This document shows, one piece after another, positions 32,690-43,347 of a stretch of DNA of 64,000 nucleotides. The translations under genes were made by a program, and so were the position numbers. Numbering within the stretch: the first letter of the stretch is position 1; the number at the start of each line of letters is the position of its first letter. Under the pieces are notes generated by a model. The model made no database searches. It was given only the letters and a program-made list of their open reading frames with translations, and was not told where the DNA came from. This stretch comes from Skeletonema tropicum. Lineage: Eukaryota; Bacillariophyta; Thalassiosirophyceae; Thalassiosirales; Thalassiosiraceae. Location of the stretch: the NCBI GenBank assembly GCA_037178625.1, contig CM074136.1, positions 1,488,001-1,552,000 on the forward strand, given 5' to 3'.

Positions 32690-32845
32690 AGACGATATCT
32701 GAGACTACTGCTTTTCGAAGTCCAATATCAAATAGTAGTAATTAGTAATCAAGTAGTAGCAATCAATTAGTAGTAATCTAGGTGGTACCTTAGAAAAGTG
32801 ATCAAGCGCAACGTCAATAGTTATTTCTAGACAGTAGAAATGATA

Positions 32846-32933
32846 TATATAACAGAAATTTTAAAGTACGTCTGGTGGGCCCTCAAGAGGCGACATTATC
32901 TACGCTAAGTGATAACGAACATTTAGCGTAGAT
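32846..32933. repeat. MITE-like repeat and hairpin
   Basis: Positions 32846-32880 are the reverse complement of 8356-8391. Immediately after, ATCTACGCTAA (32898-32908) and TTAGCGTAGAT (32923-32933) form an 11-bp perfect stem. Confidence 0.5.
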
Positions 32934-33724
32934 GTGTAAACATTCATCCTCAACAAAAAATTGTTATGTTATCATAATGCTGCTGTGTGGTACTTCACTA
33001 TCGATGTGAAGAATGTATGGTTGTGCATGTGGCGCTATTCTTCGGATGTTGTGCTTGAGTACTTGTATGTAGGAGAGATAGAGAGAAAGAGTCTAGAGAC
33101 TAGAGAGAGAGAGATTGATCCATTGATTGGTGACGCGGCCACGTGTGGACCTACAAGGCCGCTTCATCATCATCGTCATTTTACATATTGTATGATGTAA
33201 TAGCATTCTGTTTCTCCGCCGCATTACTGAAGCAAGGCAGCTGTTCGTGACTTACTTAATCATGCATGCAGCGGAGTTTCTCCGCCAAGGCTTTACAGTA
33301 CATCATCGCTAAGTGAGGTTCAAGTTGAACAAAGTTTTACAGCTGATTGAAGTAAGTAGGCTGAATACACACTGATAAACTTCAATTAGGTATTGTAAAG
33401 TTGCATTATCGCTACCTGTAGATGCATAGTTAGATAGATTATTTTAGTTACTATCTACAGGTCGTTGAATCCAAGGGTTGCCCAGCCAAGGGTAAATAAG
33501 CGTTGAACCAACAAATTATTGGAGTCTTCATCTGCCGAGGGCAGACACAAACAGCGTCGCAGTCGGAACCATGCGTGGCGACAGTTGTGTAACCGAGTTG
33601 AATGACGACGATGATAAGATGAGAGCTGCAGAAAAAAGTTGGCAGACGATGGCACCACAAATGTGCTAAGTATCCAGAGATGAAAGTAATTTATCATTGA
33701 AGCAACGGCAAGCTTTGATTTCAG

Positions 33725-34290
33725 TAGAGGTAGAGGTTGGCCACTTGGCTAATTCACTACTTGTACAAAGGAGAAACCTTATCCCATCTGCGCATCACCT
33801 CCTACACGATGGACAAGGCTTTCACGTAACATCAGCTCCCCCGGACTCGCGTGGAATTTGAATGGACGTGCGTTATATTTGAATATCTCTGCACAGCTTC
33901 AAGTATATTTGGGAGCTTCGCATCAATGTCACCAAGATGCTGTACGTTAGATAATGTTTCGTTTCTCGATGAAAGAAGTGCTTAAGTATATTGGCTCTAT
34001 TGATTTCTCTCGTATCACTCTCGTTTCCGTTGATGATGTGTTCAGAGTCTATGATACAGCTATGATTCGAATCAGCGACCGCGTTGAAGTTACTTTCGTC
34101 GCGTACTGCCACACATAATGCCTAGTTTCCGTCTTCGGATCATGTTTGCCAATGCTTCTTGAATCAGCTCAGTCATTTCACGGTTCAGTTGAACACAACG
34201 AAGTGCAATGCGACTGTCACAATCACCTGATAACATCATGTCAAATGCAGGCTTAAATTACTTCAGCGCAACAGCAAACTCTCTCCAGTG
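33725..34290 (-). pseudogene. LRR-family relic with C-terminal region
   Basis: Minus-strand pieces match the LRR gene at 3.7-5.5 kb: the tail near 33755-33800 (MRRWDKVSPLYK), the part with a shifted SSRNETLSNVQHLGDIDAKL meaning near 33910-33980, and DESNFNAVADSNHSCIIDSE at about 34060-34100. Frames shift several times and stops intervene. The region 34291-34738 shows no gene. Confidence 0.55.
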
Positions 34291-34738
34291 AGGAGATAAT
34301 TCCCTGTTGGTATGGTATGGGTTCTGGGTTGTATGTGGGATTCTCTCTTTCGGATTATATGCTACGCACGTGGTTATACGATACGGTAGGGCTATCTATG
34401 CAGCTGTGTTTCATCCATACAATTGAGTAATGAGAAGGGGGGTTGTTTGGTGGTAGTGCTTGCAAGGCGATGATTTTGACTGTGGGACATTGCGTTCGTT
34501 GTAGAGGATGGAGAGGGCCTTGGGCCAGCTGATCTGTTTGCGGATTGGTCTGAGATGATCTAAGATCAGCTGAGATGCAGAAGTGATAGTGATAACGTTA
34601 CACATCGCGCAAGCAAGAAATGTCACCAAGTACTCTCGGCTCCTCCATGTGATCCATAACACGTAGTATTTAGACGAGATGAAAAAGATATGTGGCGTTG
34701 TTCATTTTCATTTGGATTTGGTGGTAGCATATTATTAC

Positions 34739-37696
34739 TTATCGCAGAGACTTGGAAATCGAGGAGGATCTGCCTGGATTATTCTGACGACGATGAACTC
34801 TTGGAAGAATATCACTTCCTCCTCGACGTGATTTCATCATCGCACTGGTAGAGCTGCTTCTGAGTTTTGAAGCTCCATTGCTCTTACTACCAGGACTTCG
34901 AGTGCTTTGAATGGTCCGCAACACAGCAGATTCTTTCTTCTTGTCATTTTCCATCTGCTGCTGCAAACGCAGTAGCTTCTCTCTAGCGTCTCGTTCGCTC
35001 ACCTCAAGCATTTGCATTTGCTTTTGCAATGCTCGTATCTGATCGTGTACTTCTCCCTTTGCCTTGTACTTCTCATGGATCTTCTGATTCTCTTCCTTGG
35101 CATCAAGCAATTTCTGTTTGAGCTCGGACCTCTCCTTTGCGAATTGATCTGTTAACGTCGTCTCCTTCGCAGCTGCGTCGCGCAATAACCTCCGACGCTC
35201 TTTTGTGTGGGCCAGCTTTAGAGCGGCAACCTCTTCCTCGTGCTGGGCAATTTTCTCATCTCTCTGTGTCACCTCATTAGTCTTTACTGCGTGTTTCTGG
35301 GTGATCGCCTCACATTGCTTGGATAGGGATTTCATCTTCGACAGCGCAGCAACGAGATCGGAAGCCTTTTTGTTTTCTGCAGCTTTCAATTGAACTTTAT
35401 GCTGTTCCTCCAGTCGGCGTACTGTCCTCTCCAACTTTGTCTCACTCTCCTGGACTGTTGAGAACAGAATTTGTTTGGTATCACGAAGATCCTTTTGGGC
35501 TAGGGCTACTCGTTGGTGTGACTTTTCCTTCAGTGTGGCCATCGCTTCGGAATGTGACTGTTCAAGTTGAACAATTTTATCAGATCTCTCTTTTAGACGA
35601 GAGTTGTATCGCTGCTTCAGACTGAGAACAAGCTTGCTGAAGTGCTGCTTTGATTTGAAGACATAATCATTGGACAAGGATCGTAAATGTTCAATCTCTT
35701 CCCTCATGCCAACGATGATTTCCATCATAGCTTCCTTTCCTGCCGTCAGTTGAGCCCGGACATGAGTTATATTGCTCTCGTTCTCCTCCTCCAAACGTTG
35801 ATGCGAACATTTCAGCTTCTCTAGAACCTCTTCCAAATGCCCAATTTTCTCTCCGTGGTCTCGCTTCTGCTCCTCCAGTTCGATCCTATGACTTTTGGAA
35901 GCAGTCTCAGATTCTTCTTTATGACCTTGAATTAGCGATTCCACCTTAGCCCGATGCTTCACTGTGATAGACTCTATTTGCTGGGATAGTGAAGTGCACT
36001 CATGCTCTTTCTCCTCGATGCGTTTGATCAGGACTGTGTTCACTCTCTCCAGCTCCTGAATCTCGGCGGCATCTTCGTATTTGATTTTTGACATGGCAGC
36101 GTTGAGGGCCTCGATTTTCCGTACAGATTCAGTTTGCATTATCTTCAACTTACACTCATTCCTCTCCTGCTGCTTCTTCATCTCATCACGCAGCATCACG
36201 ATCTGGTTGTTGAGGATATCTTGCTCATCTTGAGCTCGAATACAAAGTGTGGCTTGCTGCTTCTGATACGCTGCCTTCATCTCCTCCTTTACCTTTTCCC
36301 ACGAGAGCTTTTCACGAGACATTGCTGCCTTGACATCTGCCATCGATCTCTCCCACGCTAACCGTTCTTCTGATATTGCTGCATCAGAATCTCTAGCTGC
36401 GGCTTGTATGCACGCAATCCTCTCGACAAGCTCCTCGTTGGCCCGCTCACTTTCTTCTACCTCTGCCAAAAGCCTCGACAGCTCATCTCTCAGCATAGCT
36501 GTGCTCTCCTCCAACCTCGACACTTCCCTCGAGTGGAGGATATCTTTTCGCTGCATCTGCGAAGCGATTTCTTCTAAAGATGAAGAGAACAGCTGGACCA
36601 TCTCTTGCGAATCGTTTTTGCACAAGGCAACATCAGCATTGAGGTCGGCGATAGTAGACGCAGTGCGAGCTGTGAATGCTTTGAACTTGCTCAACTCTAG
36701 AATTTCTCCCCTCATCTCTTCAAGTTGTTTTTGGAGGACAGCATTCAAGCTCTCAGATTGAGATAAAGATGCTTCAAGTTTCGATATTGCTTCATCTTTG
36801 TCGAGCAATAGGAGTGAATTGCGCTCAAGCTCTTCGATGCTGTTTTGTTTCGTCATGGATAACTCAGATTCCAAAGACCTGATCTGATCATTCCTCATAT
36901 TGATATCTCCTTCCATGGTTCCCGCCTTTGTTGACAAGTCTTTCAATGCTTGACACGTCTTTTGCACTATATCATTAAGCTGCATATTCCGACTTTCCAA
37001 ATCCTCAATGGCGTCTTGTTTCGTCGTAATTACCTCCCCCAACTTCCGCTCATTTTCAGTATGGCATTCAACACTCTGCCTTAATGACGGAACGTCATCA
37101 GCAACGGCTTTCAGTCCATCTCGTTCTCTTTGAAGAGAATTGATTTCATCGGTCAATTTGGTCTTGACCAATTGTAACTCGTTGCTTGACGCATTGAGTT
37201 GCTGCGACAGCTTTGCTTCATATTCCAACTTGACCCTACTCACAGCGTTATCAACGGCTAGTTCCTCCTGCTCTGCGGCCAACTCTGCCGCTTCACGGAC
37301 ATGACTTTCGTGCCTCGATTTGAGCAAATCAATCTCTTGAGAGTGACTGCGCGACATTTGAAGCCTCATGTTTTCTATCTTCTTCATGTTGCCCTCCGTA
37401 AGCTCATTTCTTAGTGTGATGAGACTTTGTTCAAGCCGCAGCACGCTCGTTGCTTGTGCAGAGTTCTCCTCTACTAGACGCTGAATTTCTTTTTGCTGCT
37501 TATTGGCATCGTTCCGTGCGTTTTGCTCGTTCGCTGCGGCTTTTGCCCTGAGATCATTGAACGCTGTTGCTTTCTGTTTGCACTCCCTCCTTGCATCGGA
37601 TAGCTCCGCTGAAAGGCTCTCGATTGTTTCTTGAAGCAGTTCCAACTTTGCATCTGCTTCGGCCTTGATGGAATCCAACTCTGCTTGATAATCCAT
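34739..37696 (-). CDS. Large coiled-coil protein, 985 residues
   Basis: A single uninterrupted exon from ATG 37696. Nearly all of residues 1-915 are heptad-type helix, rich in Glu, Lys, Leu, Gln and Ala, with few prolines (for example SLSAELSDARRECKQKATAF). The last 60 residues are Ser/Arg-rich and basic (RSSSTSAMMKSRRGG and SSSISKSLR), suggestive of microtubule or nucleic-acid contact and phosphorylation. No motor, ATPase or SMC head is present, so it is a structural rod such as a centrosome, basal-body, Golgi or cytoskeletal linker. Coiled coils match many proteins by composition, so I give no name. Long frames on the plus strand are shadows. Confidence 0.8.
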   Translation of the reverse strand: MDYQAELDSIKAEADAKLELLQETIESLSAELSDARRECKQKATAFNDLRAKAAANEQNARNDANKQQKEIQRLVEENSAQATSVLRLEQSLITLRNELTEGNMKKIENMRLQMSRSHSQEIDLLKSRHESHVREAAELAAEQEELAVDNAVSRVKLEYEAKLSQQLNASSNELQLVKTKLTDEINSLQRERDGLKAVADDVPSLRQSVECHTENERKLGEVITTKQDAIEDLESRNMQLNDIVQKTCQALKDLSTKAGTMEGDINMRNDQIRSLESELSMTKQNSIEELERNSLLLLDKDEAISKLEASLSQSESLNAVLQKQLEEMRGEILELSKFKAFTARTASTIADLNADVALCKNDSQEMVQLFSSSLEEIASQMQRKDILHSREVSRLEESTAMLRDELSRLLAEVEESERANEELVERIACIQAAARDSDAAISEERLAWERSMADVKAAMSREKLSWEKVKEEMKAAYQKQQATLCIRAQDEQDILNNQIVMLRDEMKKQQERNECKLKIMQTESVRKIEALNAAMSKIKYEDAAEIQELERVNTVLIKRIEEKEHECTSLSQQIESITVKHRAKVESLIQGHKEESETASKSHRIELEEQKRDHGEKIGHLEEVLEKLKCSHQRLEEENESNITHVRAQLTAGKEAMMEIIVGMREEIEHLRSLSNDYVFKSKQHFSKLVLSLKQRYNSRLKERSDKIVQLEQSHSEAMATLKEKSHQRVALAQKDLRDTKQILFSTVQESETKLERTVRRLEEQHKVQLKAAENKKASDLVAALSKMKSLSKQCEAITQKHAVKTNEVTQRDEKIAQHEEEVAALKLAHTKERRRLLRDAAAKETTLTDQFAKERSELKQKLLDAKEENQKIHEKYKAKGEVHDQIRALQKQMQMLEVSERDAREKLLRLQQQMENDKKKESAVLRTIQSTRSPGSKSNGASKLRSSSTSAMMKSRRGGSDILPRVHRRQNNPGRSSSISKSLR

Positions 37697-38060
37697 GATT
37701 GATGGGGATTGGCATGAAGAGTGCTCGTTTGAAGCATAAACGAGGGGGAAATTATTATTTTTAAAATCGATACTGCCCGACGCTTCATTATTTTTTCTCT
37801 TCTTCCATCCAGTGCAATTTTGTCAGGAGACCGTACATAGATAGATTGAAATGCTGCACTTGTTCTGTCTTTCAGTATGTTTTTGCAGGAGGTAGAGAGT
37901 CTCTAACCTCATCTCTGCCTGCGGTCTGCGTTGTGTTGATTGAAGAAGATTCTATCACGTCATGCAATTTCACTGAGTTGCCCAGCCAAGTGTTTGATAT
38001 GTAAAGATCAAAAGCAACTTATATTACATTCCAAAGACGAAGACTTTCGTCTTTCGTCCC

Positions 38061-38639
38061 CTACCGCTTCCCACGCCCATCTACCTGATCCCTAGGAACA
38101 AACTGCAAAACTGGTTGTAACCTTTGGTATTCTTGATCCCAGGGCCTTGGTTTCTCCCACCGCTTCGTCTTTGGGTTCAACCACGCCTCTACTAACTTCT
38201 TCTTCCCCGTATGTTCATGATGGACATCATCATTTTCCTTTTCTGGCATGATTGATCTAATAAATGTTACACCCGCCACACCCAAAATCCCTCCTATCAG
38301 CACATTGCGGGGAAGTGTTGCGGCAAAGGAATTTCCACCCCCTCCGGCAGCCCTCGCTTTGGCAGCAGCAGCGGCTTTCTTTCGTAATTCTTGTATCCCA
38401 GATTCACTAATATCAAAATTATATCGTCGGCGTTTATTCTCGTTGCCTAATATTGAGTACGCCTCGGATATGCGCTTGAATTTTTCTGCATTCTTTGATT
38501 GTGTGGTTGATGATGTAGAAGAAGACGATGAAGAGGCCACATCGGGGTGATATTGCATGCACAATTTTCTGTAGGCCTTCTTTATTTCGTCAGTTGATGC
38601 GGAGTGGGAGACACCGAGGGTGTCGTAGTGTGTTGGCAT
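38061..38639 (-). CDS. J-domain protein with a C-terminal membrane segment
   Basis: The 192-residue protein starts at ATG 38639. Residues 4-75 are a J domain: [31 protein letters not shown] with the HPD motif needed to stimulate Hsp70, and [21 protein letters not shown] serine run (SSSSSTSST) interrupts the helix III start. A hydrophobic stretch [16 protein letters not shown] near residue 115 is a likely membrane span, followed by a basic, proline-containing tail ([16 protein letters not shown]). No Gly/Phe or zinc-finger part, so it is a class C (DNAJC) co-chaperone, probably anchored in the ER or a mitochondrial membrane. Confidence 0.88.
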   Translation of the reverse strand: MPTHYDTLGVSHSASTDEIKKAYRKLCMQYHPDVASSSSSSTSSTTQSKNAEKFKRISEAYSILGNENKRRRYNFDISESGIQELRKKAAAAAKARAAGGGGNSFAATLPRNVLIGGILGVAGVTFIRSIMPEKENDDVHHEHTGKKKLVEAWLNPKTKRWEKPRPWDQEYQRLQPVLQFVPRDQVDGRGKR

Positions 38640-39666
38640 TTGAAAGTATTGCTATTGTGTGAAAAAATGAGTCAGCAATGCTTTTCGTAGGAAATTATAT
38701 TCTCGCCCAACACATAGGCAGTTTGATGAGAGAGCTTTGGCAGCAACAACCGTCAAGGGCCACAATGCAATTTATGAGCAAATTGAGAGTCACCGTGAGT
38801 TCTCTGCAGCACAACAACACACACGCTGTGAGACAGTTTGGATGTTTATGTTGTAGTGAGGCAAAGGAAGTAGGAAGGAAATTTTTAGATTCCAACAGCA
38901 ACGTACCTCACGTAGGAATTGGTATTGATATGCGCGCCATCCGCCTTCAAGTTACGGTCGTTCTTGCCTCAAAATGGTCGAATTCGTAGTACCGACCTTT
39001 TGCTTATGTTGACTGCGTTATGTTCGTTGGGGAGGTTTTTGGGACAAACGCATTAATTGACCACCATATTATCGACAACACCAAATGGAAAAATTGTTAG
39101 ATGATTAAAAATGTACGGGAGGTACGCATGCGTTAGGCTAGGACTGGGAAAATGCGAATGGTAGATTAACTTATGTCTCCTGCAGATGAGAACGGGGTGC
39201 AGATTGAAGACGAATGATGCAAAGAGAAGCAGTTGGTTTCATCACTCGAAAGCTCACTTTCTGCTGAGATTGTAATGACTACTTATGTTGGAAAAGAATC
39301 TTGCTCGTAGAGAGTGCCTTCAAGAGAGATGGAGGATAGAGATACATACATCGAACAGCATCAATTTTGTTTTCGTTCAAAGATGATGGATTAAGGGTGC
39401 GTGAACCTGAATTACCGACTTTTATTCACACTAAACATTGACCATTTCATAAACGCACAAACACACGAGCAGACATATCTTATGGCTTTAAATTTCACTC
39501 TTCACTCAAACTCAAGACCCCCCGGTGAAGACCAAAAGAACGCTGGAATGTATACGACACAAATCCGTAAGGTCCCCCACTATGATGTCACTTTCCAACA
39601 GTACATTGTTATTATTATTAGAATTGCGCCTTCCAAATAGCTCTCCATACATTATTCAACTCCAAC
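38640..39666. other. Intergenic region, no gene recognised
   Basis: A 103-codon plus-strand frame from 38678 overlaps the upstream region of the J-domain gene and has no recognisable domain, so I do not call it. The rest shows nothing. Confidence 0.4.
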
Positions 39667-40125
39667 TCAAAATTTGAAGGATGCCACGGCCCCGTTAATA
39701 GCAAGCCCAAAGGAGCATATGGCCCCAAATAGCCACACAATAGAGCGTGCGGTGGACAAACCCTTAATATACACAATAGAGTGGGCAAATCGACTGGCCA
39801 CAAAGATAGTATAAAGCACAATGTGCGCAAATGCATGACTCTCTGCTCCTGCCTGATTAATGCAGTAGAGACTACCCCACGCAAGCACCATAGTATAGGG
39901 AATGTTTTCTAAATCATTGTTGACTATTCTCTGAGCACGGTCAAGATTTGTTTTGTCCTCCTCTGTCGCTTCGGCAGCGTTCTTTTGATAGGTGTCCTCT
40001 GCTGGACGGGTGCCGGCATTATTTTTTGCACCGCCGAGCCCGATGTTCGTGGAGAATACCTTGAACCACAGAACGGCGGATAGCACCGCTGTTGCCTGTA
40101 TAGCTTGAGTACTTCTTGATGACAT
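39667..40125 (-). CDS. MAPEG-family membrane protein (microsomal GST1-like)
   Basis: The start is set at ATG 40125 (MSSRSTQAIQATAVLSAVLW); the reading frame is open further upstream but without ATG. The 152-residue length is normal for MAPEG. Features are four hydrophobic segments, a loop with the family motif RAQRIVNNDLENIPYTMVLA (compare the RA-x-x-NDLEN-x-P core of microsomal glutathione transferase 1) and SRFAHSIVYIKGLSTARSIV with the conserved Arg and His before the third helix. MAPEG enzymes sit in the ER or outer mitochondrial membrane and conjugate glutathione to lipophilic substrates or reduce lipid hydroperoxides. Confidence 0.85.
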   Translation of the reverse strand: MSSRSTQAIQATAVLSAVLWFKVFSTNIGLGGAKNNAGTRPAEDTYQKNAAEATEEDKTNLDRAQRIVNNDLENIPYTMVLAWGSLYCINQAGAESHAFAHIVLYTIFVASRFAHSIVYIKGLSTARSIVWLFGAICSFGLAINGAVASFKF

Positions 40126-40401
40126 ATTATTCCAGTGCTGGCGACTGCTGTGTTTTGTTAGTTGTGATGCAGCGCTTGCAACTTGCAAGGCAGGGTACGA
40201 TAAAAAATTGAGCGAGCCGAGTACGCTGATTCATAGCGCGATTTTGAGTGAAAGTGGTGGTACAGTAAAGTTAGATGATATTAGGGCTTATCTACATGCC
40301 TACATACGAAATCAACCATTTTTACCGGCACTCCACCGCACAAAACACCACCTCCATGGTGATATGGTGATCATTCGGCGTACTCTAGTACCTTAGGAAG
40401 T

Positions 40402-40485
40402 GCTTGTGATCACGGTTTGCCTGACATAAATCGCTTGTTCAATATCATTAGAAGCGATTTATGCCAGCTAAACCGTGATCATAAG
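40402..40485. repeat. Hairpin element, arms about 34 bp
   Basis: GATCACGGTTTGCCTGACAT with ATAAATCGCTT at about 40409-40437 pairs with AAGCGATTTATGCCAGCTAA and ACCGTGATCA at about 40452-40481, with two or three mismatches. A short piece of the arm (AGAAGCGATTTA) recurs at 40772. It lies in the 900-base gap before the channel genes, which shows no gene. Confidence 0.6.
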
Positions 40486-41032
40486 CAATATTGAGAGAGC
40501 TAGAGCGCATTTTCAACACACAGGTGACGACGCCGCATTTCAACAGCCTGTCGGTCCTTTGAAAGGATTTTCGAGGTTCTCTACAGCGATGGCACTCGGC
40601 CAATCGATACAATACATTTATTACAGTATACCTACCGAGTATCATTGCCACAGCCACTTCCAAATTCTCTCAAAGCACTGCCTTGCAGTCAAAATTCGAC
40701 GCATCATCACAACATTTGACCCCCTAACCGAAGGGCCTCTCGTTGTAATTATCTTGTTATTACATATCAACAGAAGCGATTTAATCTATCAAACTTAATT
40801 AGGGACTTGGTATTGGCTGAGATATAGGCGACGGCGTCTACGCTGTCGGATGCCATGGTCATGATGGTTTTTTGATGTACGGTAGCTTGTGTAAGGGTAC
40901 GGTAGATAACTTAAGGTAAAAAATCACGTACATAGGAGCTAGCATAAAATCGCGATTTACTAGCGCGGTGAATCAGCGTGAGTGTGGAATTTGGAATTTG
41001 GAATGACGTGGCTTTTTTTGCGGGAATGGTGA

Positions 41033-42895
41033 ATGGTGCTTCCGCCACATGTTCTCAGGACAGAGACAGGCTTCTCTCCTCCTTCATTCCTCATCACAGG
41101 AGCCTCATCACAGTACTCTAGAGAGCCAATAGCCTCTATCCCAGCTCGACAGCTGCAGTGCCAGGCCGCATCCACAGCGGCGCTATCATTGAATAATACA
41201 ATGATTAGCAGCATTACTAGTGGCTGCGGCGGTGCAGTGGACGTTGCAGTGACTGCTGCAGATGATACACAGCGCTCGGTAGATCACAACGTGCATCTCA
41301 AAGGTCTCAAATATGTTATCTTCCCCGATGAAAAGAGAGCACAAGCATGGGATTTCTTGATGATATTGGTTATCATCTTTTACGCATTTTACATCCCATT
41401 TCATGCTGGGGTCAGTTCAGGGTACTTAACATTTACCAGCAAGGCATTCTACGGTTTTGCTGTGACAATGAATTCTATTTTCTTCATCGATACATTCTTG
41501 GTATTCTTTCGGGCTTATCGTGATGAGAACGGGGTACTTATCTTTAGCCTCCGCACTATTGCAAGGCGTTATATTCGCAGTGGATGGTTCTTTGTCAATT
41601 TGCTGGCGTCCTTTCCGACGACGTCGATTTTATATGCAAAGTATCACCGGAATGATGAGAGTTTGACGGGAGATGATAGTATATTTATCTTTGAACTCTT
41701 CAAGTTACTGCGACTTGTCCGCATTAACGCCAGAATTAAAAAGCTACTCAACACGTCAGAGACGATTGCAAAAATGTATGAACATGTAGATTTGGGTATT
41801 TCACTTACGGTCAAGTTCGTGTTCTTGATCGTCCTAGTTTCACACTGGATCGCCTGTGTGTGGGGCTTTGTTGCATATGTTGAGGTTGGGCATAGGTGGG
41901 ACAAAGAGGCGTTACAATCTACACCGAACTGGATCGATAACTGGTACGTTGAAGGGCCTGGCTTAAACCCCATCGGATATACTAATTTCATGGATAGATA
42001 TTGGCTCTGTCTCTTCTGGGCTATACAAACAATCACTTCAATAGGATATGGAAACATTGCACCAGTTACAGCAACTGAATTTGCTGTTGCAAACGTCCTT
42101 ATGCTTTGTGCTGGGATATTTTGGGCGTACGTAATTGGATCGCTGGTCGATGTGGTTGCAGTATCTTCAAAACTACAGAACGAATATGTTGCAAGGATGG
42201 ACCAAGCAAATCAGTTGGTCAAAAACTTTCAGGATTCCAACCTGCCAGAATCAGTCACTGGATCTATTACAGGGGTGACAGCATCAAAACGAGTTCGTCG
42301 ATTCCTCACTAACCAGAAAGAGCATTCTACTAAGAATTGGATGGATGAAGGTAATAGCTTGACATTAGCAGAAGAATTTCCAACATTAGATCTGTTGAGC
42401 CCTGAGCTGAGAAGACAGTGCGCTCTGCACTTGACGCATGCGTATCTGGAGACTGTTCCTTACCTGTCGTCCAAGTATCTATCTGCAGATGATCAAGCAG
42501 AGATTGCTTTGCAGTGTAGGACGCTCGAATTTGCCGCGGGTGAGCATTTCTCATCCCATCCAGACTTAGGAAGAGGCATACTCATTTTCAAACAAGGGTT
42601 TGGGTTCTCTTCGCGGAATCTGATAACAAAGTACTCTGTGTGGACGAGATCCCAGAAAGGGCACGCCCTCGATTTGAACGAAGTGCTGGTTGAAGATGGA
42701 TATTGTAAGGAGAAGCAGCTAGTTTACCATTTCATCAATTTTACCAAAGTTCTTTTCTTGCCAAGGTCAGCAATCATGAGCATGTTGGAAAAGAATCCTG
42801 TTGCTTGGAAAGAGTGTGCTAGATGGAGGTATTTCAGAGCGGCATTAGTGCTGGAGTCTTTGAAGGTTGCTGATACTCTTCTGGAGGCTGTATGA
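41033..42895 (+). CDS. Six-transmembrane K+ channel-like protein (CNG/EAG type), copy 1
   Basis: A single exon of 620 residues from ATG 41033; the true start could be the later ATG at 41201, since residues 1-56 are of low complexity. S1 is FLMILVIIFYAFYIPFHAGV, S2-S3 are within FIDTFLVFFRAYRDENGVLI and GWFFVNLLASFPTTSILY, the S4-like KLLRLVRINARIKKLL has spaced basic residues, and S5 is FVFLIVLVSHWIACVWGFVA. The pore is FWAIQTITSIGYGNIAPVTA, with GYGN instead of the usual GYGD (Asn as in EAG/ERG-type filters). After S6 comes a cytoplasmic tail with a linker-like part and a cyclic-nucleotide-binding-like fold (YLSADDQAEIALQCRTLEFA) in which I cannot see the phosphate-binding cassette. A tandem paralog follows at 43348. 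Confidence 0.85.
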   Translation: MVLPPHVLRTETGFSPPSFLITGASSQYSREPIASIPARQLQCQAASTAALSLNNTMISSITSGCGGAVDVAVTAADDTQRSVDHNVHLKGLKYVIFPDEKRAQAWDFLMILVIIFYAFYIPFHAGVSSGYLTFTSKAFYGFAVTMNSIFFIDTFLVFFRAYRDENGVLIFSLRTIARRYIRSGWFFVNLLASFPTTSILYAKYHRNDESLTGDDSIFIFELFKLLRLVRINARIKKLLNTSETIAKMYEHVDLGISLTVKFVFLIVLVSHWIACVWGFVAYVEVGHRWDKEALQSTPNWIDNWYVEGPGLNPIGYTNFMDRYWLCLFWAIQTITSIGYGNIAPVTATEFAVANVLMLCAGIFWAYVIGSLVDVVAVSSKLQNEYVARMDQANQLVKNFQDSNLPESVTGSITGVTASKRVRRFLTNQKEHSTKNWMDEGNSLTLAEEFPTLDLLSPELRRQCALHLTHAYLETVPYLSSKYLSADDQAEIALQCRTLEFAAGEHFSSHPDLGRGILIFKQGFGFSSRNLITKYSVWTRSQKGHALDLNEVLVEDGYCKEKQLVYHFINFTKVLFLPRSAIMSMLEKNPVAWKECARWRYFRAALVLESLKVADTLLEAV

Positions 42896-43347
42896 ATTTA
42901 TGTTCGCAAACAATATAGAGGAAGTTTCAGAATAATAATAAGCAATGCATATTGAAATATTATGTACCATCTAATGACTGAGAGCGAGATCAAGATGGAG
43001 AGAAAAATTGTGTGTGTAGGCTATGTGTTTGTGGTTACGCGTCGTGTTTATGAGAGAGTGGTATTATAAGCGAGAGAGAACAATACTGTGAGAGTGTGGA
43101 GGTTTGAAGCTTGAAGCCGCTTGATGAAAAGAAGTACCTCCAACCACCATGAAGCTTAAAGCCAAAGCCACGAGCCAAGAGCCATGAAGCATGAAGCGCA
43201 AGTTGATTAAAATCTTTGAGGATTGAGCACCTAAAAACGTGCCGAAAGGTGACACCATGTCAGAATTTGAAGAGTAGCTTCCTTCAGAGCCATCTTATTG
43301 TCGTACTTATCTTACTCAGCAAATCAGTCATCAGAGCAGATCACGTC

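Noticed and set aside
36330..36761. 143-codon plus-strand frame inside the coiled-coil gene.
   Set aside because: It is a shadow of the Glu/Lys/Leu-rich minus-strand coding sequence.
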